Positions 1-7,795 of a stretch of DNA of 45,654 nucleotides are shown piece after piece (positions within the stretch are counted from its first letter, which is position 1; every line of letters begins with the position of its first letter). The DNA is from JAUXFK01 sp034189035 (lineage in GTDB: Bacteria; Desulfobacterota; UBA8473): assembly GCA_034189035.1 (NCBI GenBank), contig JAXHVA010000033.1:1-45654 (forward strand), read 5' to 3'. The notes under the pieces were generated by a model. That model had not been told where the DNA came from, made no database searches, and saw only the letters and a program-made list of their open reading frames with translations. Both the position numbers and the translations under genes were made by a program.

Positions 1-179
1 CCGCCGATTGGTGCAAGGGTTTTTGAAGAAACATGCAAAATTGCTTGCACTTTCGGCCAACCTATTAACACATATAAATAAATATATCAACTCATTAACG
101 CTTATTCAGCAGGCCTTATTTCAACCCTCGCTTCTGATAATCTGTCGTCTGAATATCTGACAGTCTGCTTGTCTGACAA
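1..179. other. Leader-distal flank of the CRISPR array, no gene seen
   Basis: No convincing reading frame or RNA gene is visible. The last 40 bases before the first repeat (about 139-178) are rich in the pentamer GTCTG, as in 'gtcgtctgaatatctgacag'. The same kind of tract recurs at about 3430-3535, 3890-3962 and 4590-4650. A weak inverted repeat (GTGCAAG at 11-17, CTTGCAC at 44-50) has a long loop and no clear role. Confidence 0.4.
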
Positions 180-1237
180 CTTTCAATCCTTGTTTTAATG
201 GAATTTACTCTTCAATTTTTGGTTCAATCTCCTGTAATGAAAATAAGTTCTTGTTTCAATCCTTGTTTTAATGGAATTTACTCTTCAATACGAAATATTG
301 AAAGATTATTCTGTTGAAGATATGTTTCAATCCTTGTTTTAATGGAATTTACTCTTCAATCTCAAAGCTCATTTGGGTTCAGGGTGGCAGATGAGTTTCA
401 ATCCTTGTTTTAATGGAATTTACTCTTCAATAATTCTCAAGGGTCGATTAGAGAACACCAATCTTGGTTTCAATCCTTGTTTTAATGGAATTTACTCTTC
501 AATCGTCAACTGCGATAGAAAATGAAATAAGGAAATTAGAGTTTCAATCCTTGTTTTAATGGAATTTACTCTTCAATGTTCTTTAGTTAGTTCATTGTCG
601 AGTATTAATGACAGTTTCAATCCTTGTTTTAATGGAATTTACTCTTCAATTAGGTTATGCTGCTAATGCTGATTTTATTGGAAGCAGTTTCAATCCTTGT
701 TTTAATGGAATTTACTCTTCAATTAAATCGTATCCATTCACGTGAACAAATGCATTTTTGTTTCAATCCTTGTTTTAATGGAATTTACTCTTCAATAAGC
801 AACAATACGGTTTTCAGGAAGGCTTGATTTAAGGTTTCAATCCTTGTTTTAATGGAATTTACTCTTCAATCGTGATATCTTCTATTCTCTCACGGGATGC
901 CTTAATGTTTCAATCCTTGTTTTAATGGAATTTACTCTTCAATAATTTTCCACTATCTATCTAATGCCTGCGCTTAAAACGTTTCAATCCTTGTTTTAAT
1001 GGAATTTACTCTTCAATATTGGCCTTCAGCTTCTAATAATGTATTATCGTTTAGTTTCAATCCTTGTTTTAATGGAATTTACTCTTCAATCAAACGGCAA
1101 TTATGATCTGATACGTGGGAAGGTTTGTTTCAATCCTTGTTTTAATGGAATTTACTCTTCAATCATACTTCTCTCCCATTCTGCCACACAAAATACTGTT
1201 GTTTCAATCCTTGTTTTAATGGAATTTACTCTTCAAT
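180..1237 (-). CRISPR. CRISPR array, 15 repeats of 37 bp and 14 spacers
   Basis: Fifteen near-identical 37-bp repeats start at 180, 253, 324, 395, 467, 541, 614, 687, 760, 834, 907, 981, 1054, 1127 and 1201. They are separated by 14 unique spacers of 34-37 bp. On the plus strand each repeat begins GTTTCAATCC and ends CTCTTCAAT. Read on the minus strand it ends in ATTGAAAC, the usual 8-nt 5' handle of type I-B crRNAs, so transcription is inferred to run on the minus strand from a leader at 1238-1411. The repeat at 180 differs in its terminal base (C for G), as often seen in the leader-distal repeat. The other repeats look intact, which suggests a maintained array. Cas6, encoded at 10271-10969, would be the processing enzyme. 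Confidence 0.98.
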
Positions 1238-1411
1238 AGCTATTACTGTAAAAACATAATGAAAATAATGAGTTGTTGTAAAAATACTTGTCGTCTTTTT
1301 TGAACTTTTTGCGACGTTTCTTCTCAAAAACACCCCCTTTCATTTGACCTTGTACATTGAAGCTTTTCATAGATAAGCCTTATATTTTAAACAGTTAAAC
1401 ATCGTATATCA
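1238..1411 (-). promoter_or_regulatory. Probable CRISPR leader
   Basis: This 174-bp AT-rich stretch lies between the array and the cas4 stop codon. It abuts the repeat at 1201-1237, on the side predicted to be leader-proximal by the ATTGAAAC repeat end. It contains A/T runs typical of leaders and no open frame. Because cas1-cas2-cas4 run in the same direction, read-through from that operon could also feed the array. The leader call is an inference from orientation; no promoter boxes are assigned. Confidence 0.6.
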
Positions 1412-2017
1412 TTAAACACAAATATTTTTGTAACAACAGTCCAGACATTTTGCTCTACCCTTCGTCTTTTTGGGGTAAAAGCCTCTCTGAATAATTCTAA
1501 ATATCTCATCCAATGTGGATCCTGCATACTTAAAATCACGCTCTTTGTACTCGATTTCTTTTATGGTGGAGCCTTTTCTTATATAACAAATAAACCCTCG
1601 CTTGACAGGTTTCTCATAAATCTCTTTAATGAGCATAGCATAAAGCGTTGACTGAATCGTATGCGTTTTGAAAGTGTACTCCTTATATTCTGCATACTTA
1701 TAGTCAAGTGGTGCAAGAGTGCCATCCTGGAGCGTCAGGACTTCGTCCACTATTCCTCTTACTCTCAATTTATACGATGCCAGGTAAACTGAATGATCTC
1801 TTGAGACACATCCTATTTTCTTCCACGTATAGTCCTTATTGATCCTTTCTCTCCATTTATGAATCTTTCTGCCCTTTTGCACTTTATAACGGAGTTCTTC
1901 ATGTTGCGGTATTTTCAGGCAATTCATAAAATAAGTAAAACGAGGGCAAAAGAGGTATTCGATCACCTCTGATGGCGTTATCATCAATTGAGATTCAGGT
2001 GAAATTGTAACCGTCAT
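1412..2017 (-). CDS. cas4: CRISPR-associated exonuclease Cas4
   Basis: Cas4 is a RecB-family nuclease that trims prespacers and helps choose PAM and orientation during spacer uptake with Cas1-Cas2. Numbering from the upstream TTG at 2032, the sequence shows the N-terminal iron-sulfur cysteine in YLFCPR (C29), H58, the RecB motifs GIVDEV (D96) and DYK (D110, K112), the Q127 motif QSTLYA, and the C-terminal cysteines CLDCCYKNIC (C196, C199, C205). I prefer the ATG at 2017, preceded by AGGGCAGGGG. The alternative TTG at 2032 would overlap the cas2 stop as TTGA. It is the last cas gene before the leader, following cas1 and cas2, whereas I-B loci usually read cas4-cas1-cas2. All catalytic and cluster residues are present, so it looks functional. 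Confidence 0.93.
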   Translation of the reverse strand: MTVTISPESQLMITPSEVIEYLFCPRFTYFMNCLKIPQHEELRYKVQKGRKIHKWRERINKDYTWKKIGCVSRDHSVYLASYKLRVRGIVDEVLTLQDGTLAPLDYKYAEYKEYTFKTHTIQSTLYAMLIKEIYEKPVKRGFICYIRKGSTIKEIEYKERDFKYAGSTLDEIFRIIQRGFYPKKTKGRAKCLDCCYKNICV

Positions 2018-2028
2018 CCCCTGCCCTG

Positions 2029-2325
2029 TCAAAAAAATTTCGTCAAAACTTCCGAAGAAACCAGTTTCTTGTCAAAAGCTTGTCCTAGAAGCTTCACCTT
2101 TTTAAAATCGCCCTCGCACATGGGAAATATATACACTGAGTCGACTTCTTCATCTATGATTTCACCACATTGTAAGTCAAGTTCATCAAGCTGGTTGTTA
2201 TTCAGCGTCCCTAGAAAGACAGACTTTTGAACCCTGTAAAGCCCGATATTCTTGCAGAGCTTAGCAATCTTGGTTCTCTTCTTATCCTCAACAATATCGT
2301 AAATGACCCAAACCAGATTTTCCAT
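2029..2325 (-). CDS. cas2: CRISPR-associated endoribonuclease/integration protein Cas2
   Basis: Cas2 dimerises and bridges two Cas1 dimers to form the spacer integrase. The 98-residue protein has the ferredoxin-like fold signature near the N-terminus, VIYDIVEDKKR with the metal-binding Asp at position 10, followed by GLYRVQKSVFLG, both characteristic of the family, and its length is typical. The start at 2325 is an ATG, and the coding region ends against the start of cas4. A 128-bp gap with a GC-rich hairpin separates it from upstream cas1, which is unusual because cas1 and cas2 normally abut. Function is assigned from family and neighbours. Confidence 0.95.
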   Translation of the reverse strand: MENLVWVIYDIVEDKKRTKIAKLCKNIGLYRVQKSVFLGTLNNNQLDELDLQCGEIIDEEVDSVYIFPMCEGDFKKVKLLGQAFDKKLVSSEVLTKFF

Positions 2326-2433
2326 TTTCGTTTCCCGTTTCCCTCTATAATTCGAGGGTCAGACTGTGCGATAATTTGAAAACATCCATATTATCAATAT
2401 TCATAACGACTGCCCCCGGGAACCGGATCGCGG

Positions 2434-2450
2434 GGCCCGGACTACGGGCC
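2434..2450. repeat. GC-rich hairpin between cas1 and cas2
   Basis: GGCCCG and CGGGCC form a perfect 6-bp stem around the loop GACTA. It lies in a strikingly GC-rich patch (about 2411-2452) within an AT-rich locus, four bases beyond the cas1 stop. There is no U-run, so it is not a classical terminator. It could pause transcription between cas1 and cas2 or be a scar of an insertion. Confidence 0.45.
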
Positions 2451-2453
2451 AGG

Positions 2454-3422
2454 TCACTTAATCAATCCATTTGCAATCTTGTGGCAATCAAACTGAATGG
2501 CATCACCCCGCTTTATATTCCTTCCTCTATATCTGATGGATTCATCGAGAAATATATTGAATGCCTCAACCAGTAATGCCTTCCCATCACTATTCAGAGT
2601 ATAACCGTTCTTGAGCTTGTTAAAATGATCCTTCTTTACTTTTCTGGAGGCAAAGAGCTTTACTACTGTTTCATCCGCCCAAATCCTGTAATTCTCTATC
2701 AAGTCGAAGACCATTGATTTCTTGTTATAATGATCAGTATGAATAATACCCACATAAGGGTCCAGTCCAGCAATAATGCATGCCTTTTCTACTTTTGAAT
2801 AAAGGATACCGTATGCATAGTTTAATAGGGCATTGAATTCATCTTGGGCCGGGTTCCTGCTTCTGCCACTGAATTGGTACCTTTCCGGCATAATGAAACT
2901 GAGGGTCTCGAAGTATATACGACCGGCAGTGCCTTCAAGTCCCATAATCGTTCCCCTTACTTCATCTATTTTCCCTTCCAGCTTGTTAAGACCCTCAGAA
3001 CAGCTCTTCAACTTCTCAATGGAGACGGTGATCTCTTTGGATTTACGGCTCCTGGTCTCCCTGAGCCTCTTCAGGAAGTCGATCTGGTTATCAAACTTAG
3101 TACTTATCCACTCAATTGCAAGATCAAGCCCTTCTCCAGTCTCGGCAATCTCCAGTTGCTTCCTTCTTATCAGGGTGGTACTTCCCAATTTACTATGCCA
3201 TACCCTCCCGTAGGGGTCACCGAATTTGTCGAGAAAAATGACATCTATATTATAATCCATTGCCATCTTTATGGCATCTGTAGTAATGTAAGCGGAAGTG
3301 GTTATCATTATGGAAGAGACTTTTTTCACAGAAACATCAAAGACCTTATCCTCTACCTTAACCCGGAAGCAGTCTCCGTTTTTTTGAAGGTATGATCCGT
3401 ATGTATTGATTATAATTTGCAT
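2454..3422 (-). CDS. cas1: CRISPR-associated endonuclease/integrase Cas1 (type I-B)
   Basis: Cas1 is the integrase that inserts spacers at the leader-proximal repeat. At 322 residues the protein matches the usual length of the I-B group. The N-terminal beta domain holds the family signature near MQIIINTYGSYLQKNG. The alpha-helical domain carries the metal ligands E163 in GLEGTAGRIYF, H228 in IIHTDHYNK, and D240 and E243 in MVFDLIENYR. The start at 3422 is an ATG. It is first in the cas1-cas2-cas4 order, and about 1.3 kb of foreign cassettes separates it from cas3, so it probably has its own promoter in 3423-3527 or relies on read-through. All active-site residues are present. Confidence 0.96.
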   Translation of the reverse strand: MQIIINTYGSYLQKNGDCFRVKVEDKVFDVSVKKVSSIMITTSAYITTDAIKMAMDYNIDVIFLDKFGDPYGRVWHSKLGSTTLIRRKQLEIAETGEGLDLAIEWISTKFDNQIDFLKRLRETRSRKSKEITVSIEKLKSCSEGLNKLEGKIDEVRGTIMGLEGTAGRIYFETLSFIMPERYQFSGRSRNPAQDEFNALLNYAYGILYSKVEKACIIAGLDPYVGIIHTDHYNKKSMVFDLIENYRIWADETVVKLFASRKVKKDHFNKLKNGYTLNSDGKALLVEAFNIFLDESIRYRGRNIKRGDAIQFDCHKIANGLIK

Positions 3423-3424
3423 AA

Positions 3425-3535
3425 TTTTACCAGACTCTCAGACAATCAGACTTGCAGACAAACAGACTTGCTGATGGATAAACTATTAGACAGACGGTCT
3501 GCAGACTGGCAGATTACAGAGTGCAGACTATAGAC
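3425..3535. repeat. Degenerate CAGAC-rich tract, left flank of the four-helix-bundle gene
   Basis: The stretch between cas1 and the four-helix-bundle gene is dominated by copies of CAGAC or AGAC, for example 'cagactctcagacaatcag' and 'cagacggtctgcagactgg'. An 11-bp piece, CAGACTGGCAG at 3502-3512, occurs in inverted orientation twice on the other side of the gene (3893-3903 and 3909-3919). The tract therefore forms one arm of a loose inverted repeat around the gene. Confidence 0.6.
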
Positions 3536-3877
3536 TTTTTGAAAAACCTGTAATCATAGCTGCGATTTCATCCGCATCTGAAATGAATCTGTCAAAATCC
3601 TTCTTTTCAATGTATGTCAGTTTCAATGTTATCTCAAGGCAAGCCATTACTTCATAAGCCGACCTTAACGAAAATTCAAAAAACCTTTTGAACTCCTTAT
3701 CAGAATTTTTACCGCTACCCTCAGCAATATTAAGGAAGATAGAGGTTGCCGCCCGCCTTATCTGACTCGTCAAACCATACAATTCTTCGGTAGGGCATGT
3801 CCTGCTAAGCTCATAAATTTCTACGACAAAATTGACCTTTGATATATTTTCAGTTTCCTAAAATTATGTTTATTCAT
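3528..3877 (-). pseudogene. Four-helix-bundle (S23-like) protein, frameshifted
   Basis: The in-frame part (3528-3782) reads YGLTSQIRRAATSIF followed by LNIAEGSGKNSDKEF, the hallmark of the small four-helix-bundle proteins found as intervening-sequence ORFs in 23S rRNA genes and as stand-alone genes. The family normally begins near 'MxxFRKLxVYQ'. Such a start, ATG at 3877 encoding MNKHNFRKLKIYQRS, is present but in another frame. The next segment, NFVVEIYELSRTCPTEEL, rejoins the main frame. About one base (net, modulo 3) is missing near 3832, so the intact protein of about 115 residues is not made from one frame. A shortened product from an internal TTG at 3782 cannot be excluded. GTCTG-rich tracts in opposite orientation flank the gene. 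Confidence 0.75.
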
Positions 3878-3887
3878 CTTTTACTCT

Positions 3888-3962
3888 GCCCTCTGCCAGT
3901 CTGATCGTCTGCCAGTCTGCCTGTCTGTGAGTCTGTCTATCTGTTCTCTGATTGTCTGTCTT
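3888..3962. repeat. Degenerate GTCTG-rich tract, right flank of the four-helix-bundle gene
   Basis: The plus strand reads as near-continuous GTCTG and TCTG units, for example 'ctgccagtctgatcgtctg' and 'ctgtctgtgagtctgtctat'. It is inverted relative to the tract at 3425-3535 and overlaps the 3' end of the RelE-like toxin gene, so the toxin's last residues (about RDCKDRQSENR) are encoded by the repeat. Confidence 0.6.
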
Positions 3963-4248
3963 TACAATCCCGCGGATGCCTCTTTTCAACTTCTGAATAA
4001 ACATCTTTACGATTGATTATGCCAAGAATATAAATTTTATTGCTTGATATCTTATAAACAATACGATATTCACCCACTTTTAACTTCCAATAGCCTTTGA
4101 GTGTTCTTCGTAAAGGACTGCCATAAATTTCCGGATGAATGGAAAGACGATTTTCAATCGCTGCTTTGATCATGACCTTGTTCTTTGCATCAATTTTGGG
4201 AAGATCAACTTTTTTAACATCGGGGTGATAGGCGAGTTTATAAACCAT
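3937..4248 (-). CDS. RelE/ParE-family toxin
   Basis: The 103-residue basic protein has the RelE-superfamily core: YHPDVKKVDLPKI, then GSPLRRTLKGYWKLKVGEYRIVYKI, where LKG-W-KLRVG-YR-VY is the diagnostic run. These toxins usually cut mRNA on the ribosome or inhibit gyrase; which applies cannot be told here. It lies 17 bp downstream of a ribbon-helix-helix antitoxin gene on the same strand, the usual antitoxin-first order. The C-terminal tail (about residue 90 on) runs into the GTCTG repeat tract and looks like a repeat-derived extension. The core is intact, so an active toxin is plausible. Confidence 0.85.
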   Translation of the reverse strand: MVYKLAYHPDVKKVDLPKIDAKNKVMIKAAIENRLSIHPEIYGSPLRRTLKGYWKLKVGEYRIVYKISSNKIYILGIINRKDVYSEVEKRHPRDCKDRQSENR

Positions 4249-4265
4249 AGTTTCTTATAAAGTCC

Positions 4266-4493
4266 CTAAGACCATGTTTCATCATGGTTAAGAGTAGTAG
4301 ATTCATCCAGCAAGGCATCTCTTCTTTCTGCCAATTCAGCCAGGAAAATATCTTCCTGAAGTTCCAAAGCTTCTTTGATCAAATCCTTTACTTTCGCTGA
4401 CAATGACACTCCATCCTTTTCAGCCAAGAGCCGGACATTATCGTACAATAGATTATCAAGAACAACATTAATTCGGGGTTTTTTTGATGGCAT
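4266..4493 (-). CDS. Ribbon-helix-helix antitoxin of the RelE-type pair
   Basis: The protein of about 75 residues begins MPSKKPRINVVLDNLLYDN, a beta-strand followed by an amphipathic helix as in the MetJ/Arc fold, then a second helix (SLSAKVKDLIKEALEL) and an acidic tail expected to wrap the toxin. I chose the ATG at 4493 because AAGGAA lies six bases upstream; an upstream start at 4532 would add 13 residues and would begin within the probable operator. It should neutralise the toxin and repress the pair by binding the inverted repeat at 4524-4543. The gene sits between the adaptation and interference cas modules. Confidence 0.82.
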   Translation of the reverse strand: MPSKKPRINVVLDNLLYDNVRLLAEKDGVSLSAKVKDLIKEALELQEDIFLAELAERRDALLDESTTLNHDETWS

Positions 4494-4523
4494 AGCAATT
4501 TCCTTTCTCGACGTTTTCCATAA

Positions 4524-4543
4524 GTGTACCACAAGTGAAACAC
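4524..4543. promoter_or_regulatory. Candidate operator of the toxin-antitoxin operon
   Basis: The 20-bp stretch has half-sites GTGTACCAC and GTGAAACAC on either side of AA, matching as an inverted repeat at 7 of 9 positions. It lies 31 bp upstream of the antitoxin ATG, where autorepressing ribbon-helix-helix antitoxins normally bind. Binding itself is inferred. Confidence 0.45.
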
Positions 4544-4589
4544 CTAGCCAATCATCCTATATTTATGTGTCAGTGTCAGTTTTCCATGT

Positions 4590-4650
4590 CTGTACCCTTG
4601 TCTGTTATCTGATTGTCTGCAAGTCTGTTGTCTGACCGTCTGTCTTCACA
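4590..4650. repeat. Degenerate GTCTG-rich tract between the toxin-antitoxin pair and cas3
   Basis: The plus strand shows many GTCTG and TCTG units such as 'ccttgtctgttatctgattg' and 'gcaagtctgttgtctgaccg'. It marks the seam between the toxin-antitoxin cassette and the 3' side of cas3, and resembles the tracts at 3425-3535 and 3888-3962. Confidence 0.55.
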
Positions 4651-4767
4651 ATAGTCCCAAACCCCCGTGACATCGATTTGCCGATCCCCCAGTAATCGGG
4701 AATTTCAAAATTAACATAAAAAGTATCGAGGAAGCCGAGTATGGAAAGCATTAACATCCGATTAACA

Positions 4768-7125
4768 TTAGAAAAATACTGTACTCCGTTCTCCTTGCTC
4801 CTCTTCGTTTTCCATTAATCCAAGAACTGTGTCATATTTGCATTTAACAACCCAATAAGGAATCTGGTCAAATTTATCGTTATGTTTAAAAATAGCAAGT
4901 TCTCGTTCCAAGAGCCCCTGTTTCAACATTTTGTGGAACATACCCAGGTGTATATTGATAAAATAATTTTCTGCTTGAGAAAAATCTAAATCAGAAATAC
5001 ATTCTTCATATTTTTCTTGAAATGCAATCGGTAACACCGAAACTCCGGTGAATCTTTCATAAAAAGTTCTTTCTTCTTCTTTGAAAGACGTAAAAGGCTT
5101 TAACCTGTTGAGACTTAATAGAAATCCTCTCTTAATTTCTTCATATTTCTTTTTGTCTGCCCAATCAGGATAAACGTTGTCTAGCATACTTTGAAGTTGT
5201 GTCTCTTCCATTATTGAGGTGTTTTTAAGAATAGATAAGGTATTTTCGACAATCTCTTTGGGGTAGATGTAATGGTCATACTCACCCCCTTTTTTACATA
5301 TCCAAACAGGTGAAATTCCCTTTTTACATCTTCTATTAACTCGGCCAAACCTTTGAATTAATGCATCTAATGGTGCTGGCTCTGTAAATATTACATCAAA
5401 ATCAATGTCTAGGCTTACTTCGATAACCTGCGTGCCAACAAGTAATTGAACATTTCCATCATTGAGACACTGTTCTTTATCAATTCTATCTTTGGGTATA
5501 AAACGAGAATGCAACAAAATTGATTTTGGGGATTCTTTCTTATCTGTAAGTACGTTAAATAATTTTTGGGCACTCGCAACAGTATTACAAACGACGACAA
5601 TCCTTTTCCCCTCTTTTAAACTTTTGTCGATCAAGGATATCTGATCAAAAATACTGCCCTCTAAAATATGTATATGATGTCTACTTAACTTTCGCAAAAG
5701 CTGTTCGTCCGCTCTTACCACTACGGAACTACCAACTGCTTCTTGAAGCTCTTCTAACATAAACGAAGGTAATGTTGCCGTCATAATTAAAGCCCTGGTT
5801 GCCAAGTGTTCGGACAACCACTTAAGGGAAACAACGATTTGAGCAAAGGTTTGTGTATCATATGCGTGAATCTCATCAAAAATAAGCATAGCTCCTGCTA
5901 ACTCGGTGAGCCCTTTTTCAAAACCCTTTACTCCATAACAGTATTTTAATATCTGAAATGGCGTTACTACTTTAAGGGGATGAACCATCTGTTTTTGTAT
6001 CTCTTTAATTTTTTTTAATCGATCTTTATATTCGTGGCGATCATCTTCCAGATCTTCAAAAAATTGGGCAATGTATTGGTCAACTTTACCGTGTAAGATA
6101 CCAACATATCTAGAATTAGAGGGAACAATATTTTTACCTTCAATACTCTTCACAAATCGCTGGTGCATGGCATTAATTGATGCCGTGAAGGGAAGAACAT
6201 AGAAAACGCGTCCTTGATGACCGCTCTTTAATTGATTTTGTATCCATCTCAAAGCAGCTTCAGTTTTTCCTGAGCCAGTGGGAGCGATTAATAGGAGGCT
6301 GCCTTTTACTTCAGCACACTTTTCCTGATGACTGTACCAATTTCCTTCAAATCTGTTCAAAAACTTAAACTCATTCCCTGAGAGCCTTGTAATCTCGAAT
6401 TGCTCTCCCGAACCCATATGATCACATAACTTTATGGAACCTGATAGAAGCATTTGCAACCAACAATTTGCCTGATCTGATAGATATTTCTTTTTTAGAA
6501 ATGGCTTGGCATATTTATTAATTGGATTTTCCTGGGAGGAGAAATCAATAGATATGAAATCGAAGTGGCGGTGAGTCTTCGCGTATTTGTCGTACATTGC
6601 TTGAAAATGATTCTTTAGCCCAATAAGGTAGGATATATTCAACTTGTTTTTTAGGTTATCTTTAAAATCTAACGGATTAACTTTTGCCTGGTGGGTTTGA
6701 TTGTATTCTTCAATCTGTTCATCTGAATACAAATACTCCATGAGCGTCTCGAAATCCTTATGGTGACCTAGAATTGACTGTGCAATAAGTTCCTTTTGCT
6801 TAGGCTCAAAAGGCAGCATCTCTACGAATGGAATGCTATAGATTTCATGTCGACTTCGAAGCCATTGATTCTTTTGGCCTTTTAATAATTTTTGGAATTC
6901 TATATGAGCTTTTCCCCAGTCGTGCAGATAAATCGAGCAAAACAAAAGATCAAAAAAATTATCTTGCCCTAAAATGATTGGGATAGTCGGCAAAGCTCTG
7001 CATAGGTTTTGATAAACCTTCAAACAGTCTTCAATATGTGCGAATAGACTTTTTCCGTTAGATTTCGCAAGAACACTATCAACATCAAAGCCTAAATTCT
7101 CTGATTTGATAAATGTTTCCTTCAT
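4768..7125 (-). CDS. cas3: CRISPR-associated HD nuclease/helicase Cas3
   Basis: Cas3 is the effector that unwinds and degrades DNA marked by Cascade. The 785-residue protein has the HD nuclease domain first, with HDWGKAH (H68, D69), H93, GHHKD (H121, H122) and D235. The SF2 helicase follows: Walker A APTGSGKT (281-288), DEIH box (417-420), TATLP near 450 and the motif VI run QRFGRVNRR near 600. Both domains are complete and fused, the common arrangement. Its ATG overlaps the cas5 stop as ATGA (7122-7125), so it is translationally coupled to the Cascade genes. It ends the interference operon; the toxin-antitoxin cassette follows after about 235 bp. Confidence 0.96.
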   Translation of the reverse strand: MKETFIKSENLGFDVDSVLAKSNGKSLFAHIEDCLKVYQNLCRALPTIPIILGQDNFFDLLFCSIYLHDWGKAHIEFQKLLKGQKNQWLRSRHEIYSIPFVEMLPFEPKQKELIAQSILGHHKDFETLMEYLYSDEQIEEYNQTHQAKVNPLDFKDNLKNKLNISYLIGLKNHFQAMYDKYAKTHRHFDFISIDFSSQENPINKYAKPFLKKKYLSDQANCWLQMLLSGSIKLCDHMGSGEQFEITRLSGNEFKFLNRFEGNWYSHQEKCAEVKGSLLLIAPTGSGKTEAALRWIQNQLKSGHQGRVFYVLPFTASINAMHQRFVKSIEGKNIVPSNSRYVGILHGKVDQYIAQFFEDLEDDRHEYKDRLKKIKEIQKQMVHPLKVVTPFQILKYCYGVKGFEKGLTELAGAMLIFDEIHAYDTQTFAQIVVSLKWLSEHLATRALIMTATLPSFMLEELQEAVGSSVVVRADEQLLRKLSRHHIHILEGSIFDQISLIDKSLKEGKRIVVVCNTVASAQKLFNVLTDKKESPKSILLHSRFIPKDRIDKEQCLNDGNVQLLVGTQVIEVSLDIDFDVIFTEPAPLDALIQRFGRVNRRCKKGISPVWICKKGGEYDHYIYPKEIVENTLSILKNTSIMEETQLQSMLDNVYPDWADKKKYEEIKRGFLLSLNRLKPFTSFKEEERTFYERFTGVSVLPIAFQEKYEECISDLDFSQAENYFINIHLGMFHKMLKQGLLERELAIFKHNDKFDQIPYWVVKCKYDTVLGLMENEEEQGERSTVFF

Positions 7126-7781
7126 TTTGTTTTTTTATAATCATGCCAGTAAATTTCATGACCTAATTCAGAGTCAAAAAAACCACATTCATTAATGCTT
7201 TCAGGCTGCTTATAATCATACTCTAATAGAAAAAAAGGCCTCGTCCCAATACCTCTTCTCGGTATCTCATCAGTAAAACCAAGCGGCAAAGCCTGAATAG
7301 GGGCAGATAAGGGTATCGTACCCATAGGGACTGTTGTGCCCTTTAGCGCGGTTAGTTTTTTTAGTTGTTGAATTTCAATTTCTTCAACAGAAATGACTGA
7401 TGCCAGATCACTAGACCGACCTAAAAGGAGTTGAAACTGTGGTTCAATGAAAGCCTTTGCTGTTGATGAATCCTGGACATAGAGCCATAAATTATTATCA
7501 AACAATATTTGACGGCGAATAATATTCTGTTTAGTTTTAAGAGGAGAAGATTTACTGGTGATTTGATAAATTGTCTCTAAGTCAATAGACTGTGAACCGA
7601 AATTAAAAACATATCCTAATGCCATATCGTATGGAGAGATATAATTCCCTAAAGCTGATGCAATTAATCCGTATATCGTAGAAAGTGGGGGCACTGCTAA
7701 GGATGGCTGATAACCGCTTATAAGATTTGGGTACCGAAAACTCGCCGTCCAGCTTGTTATATGTATTCTATATACTTTCAT
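7122..7781 (-). CDS. cas5: Cascade subunit Cas5 (type I-B)
   Basis: Cas5 caps the 5' handle of the crRNA in Cascade. The 219-residue protein begins KVYRIHITSWTASFRYPNLI and then has the short conserved run PSLAVPPLSTIYGLIASALG, typical of the N-terminal RAMP domain of Cas5. The C-terminal half has IPRRGIGTRPFFLLEY, as expected for the family. It follows cas7 with a 14-bp gap and overlaps cas3 by four bases. The start at 7781 is ATG. Residues are consistent with the Cas5t group, but subtype assignment by eye is tentative. Confidence 0.92.
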   Translation of the reverse strand: MKVYRIHITSWTASFRYPNLISGYQPSLAVPPLSTIYGLIASALGNYISPYDMALGYVFNFGSQSIDLETIYQITSKSSPLKTKQNIIRRQILFDNNLWLYVQDSSTAKAFIEPQFQLLLGRSSDLASVISVEEIEIQQLKKLTALKGTTVPMGTIPLSAPIQALPLGFTDEIPRRGIGTRPFFLLEYDYKQPESINECGFFDSELGHEIYWHDYKKTK

Positions 7782-7795
7782 AGCCTCGCTCCCTT

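Noticed and set aside
11..50. Possible hairpin GTGCAAG/CTTGCAC at the window start
   Set aside because: Only 7 bp with a 26-nt loop; likely by chance.
1039..1239. Open frame on the plus strand with repeated VSILVLMEFTL segments
   Set aside because: It is the translation of CRISPR repeats and spacers, not a gene.
2833..3395. Open frames on the plus strand opposite cas1
   Set aside because: They are antisense to a fully conserved cas1 and resemble no family.
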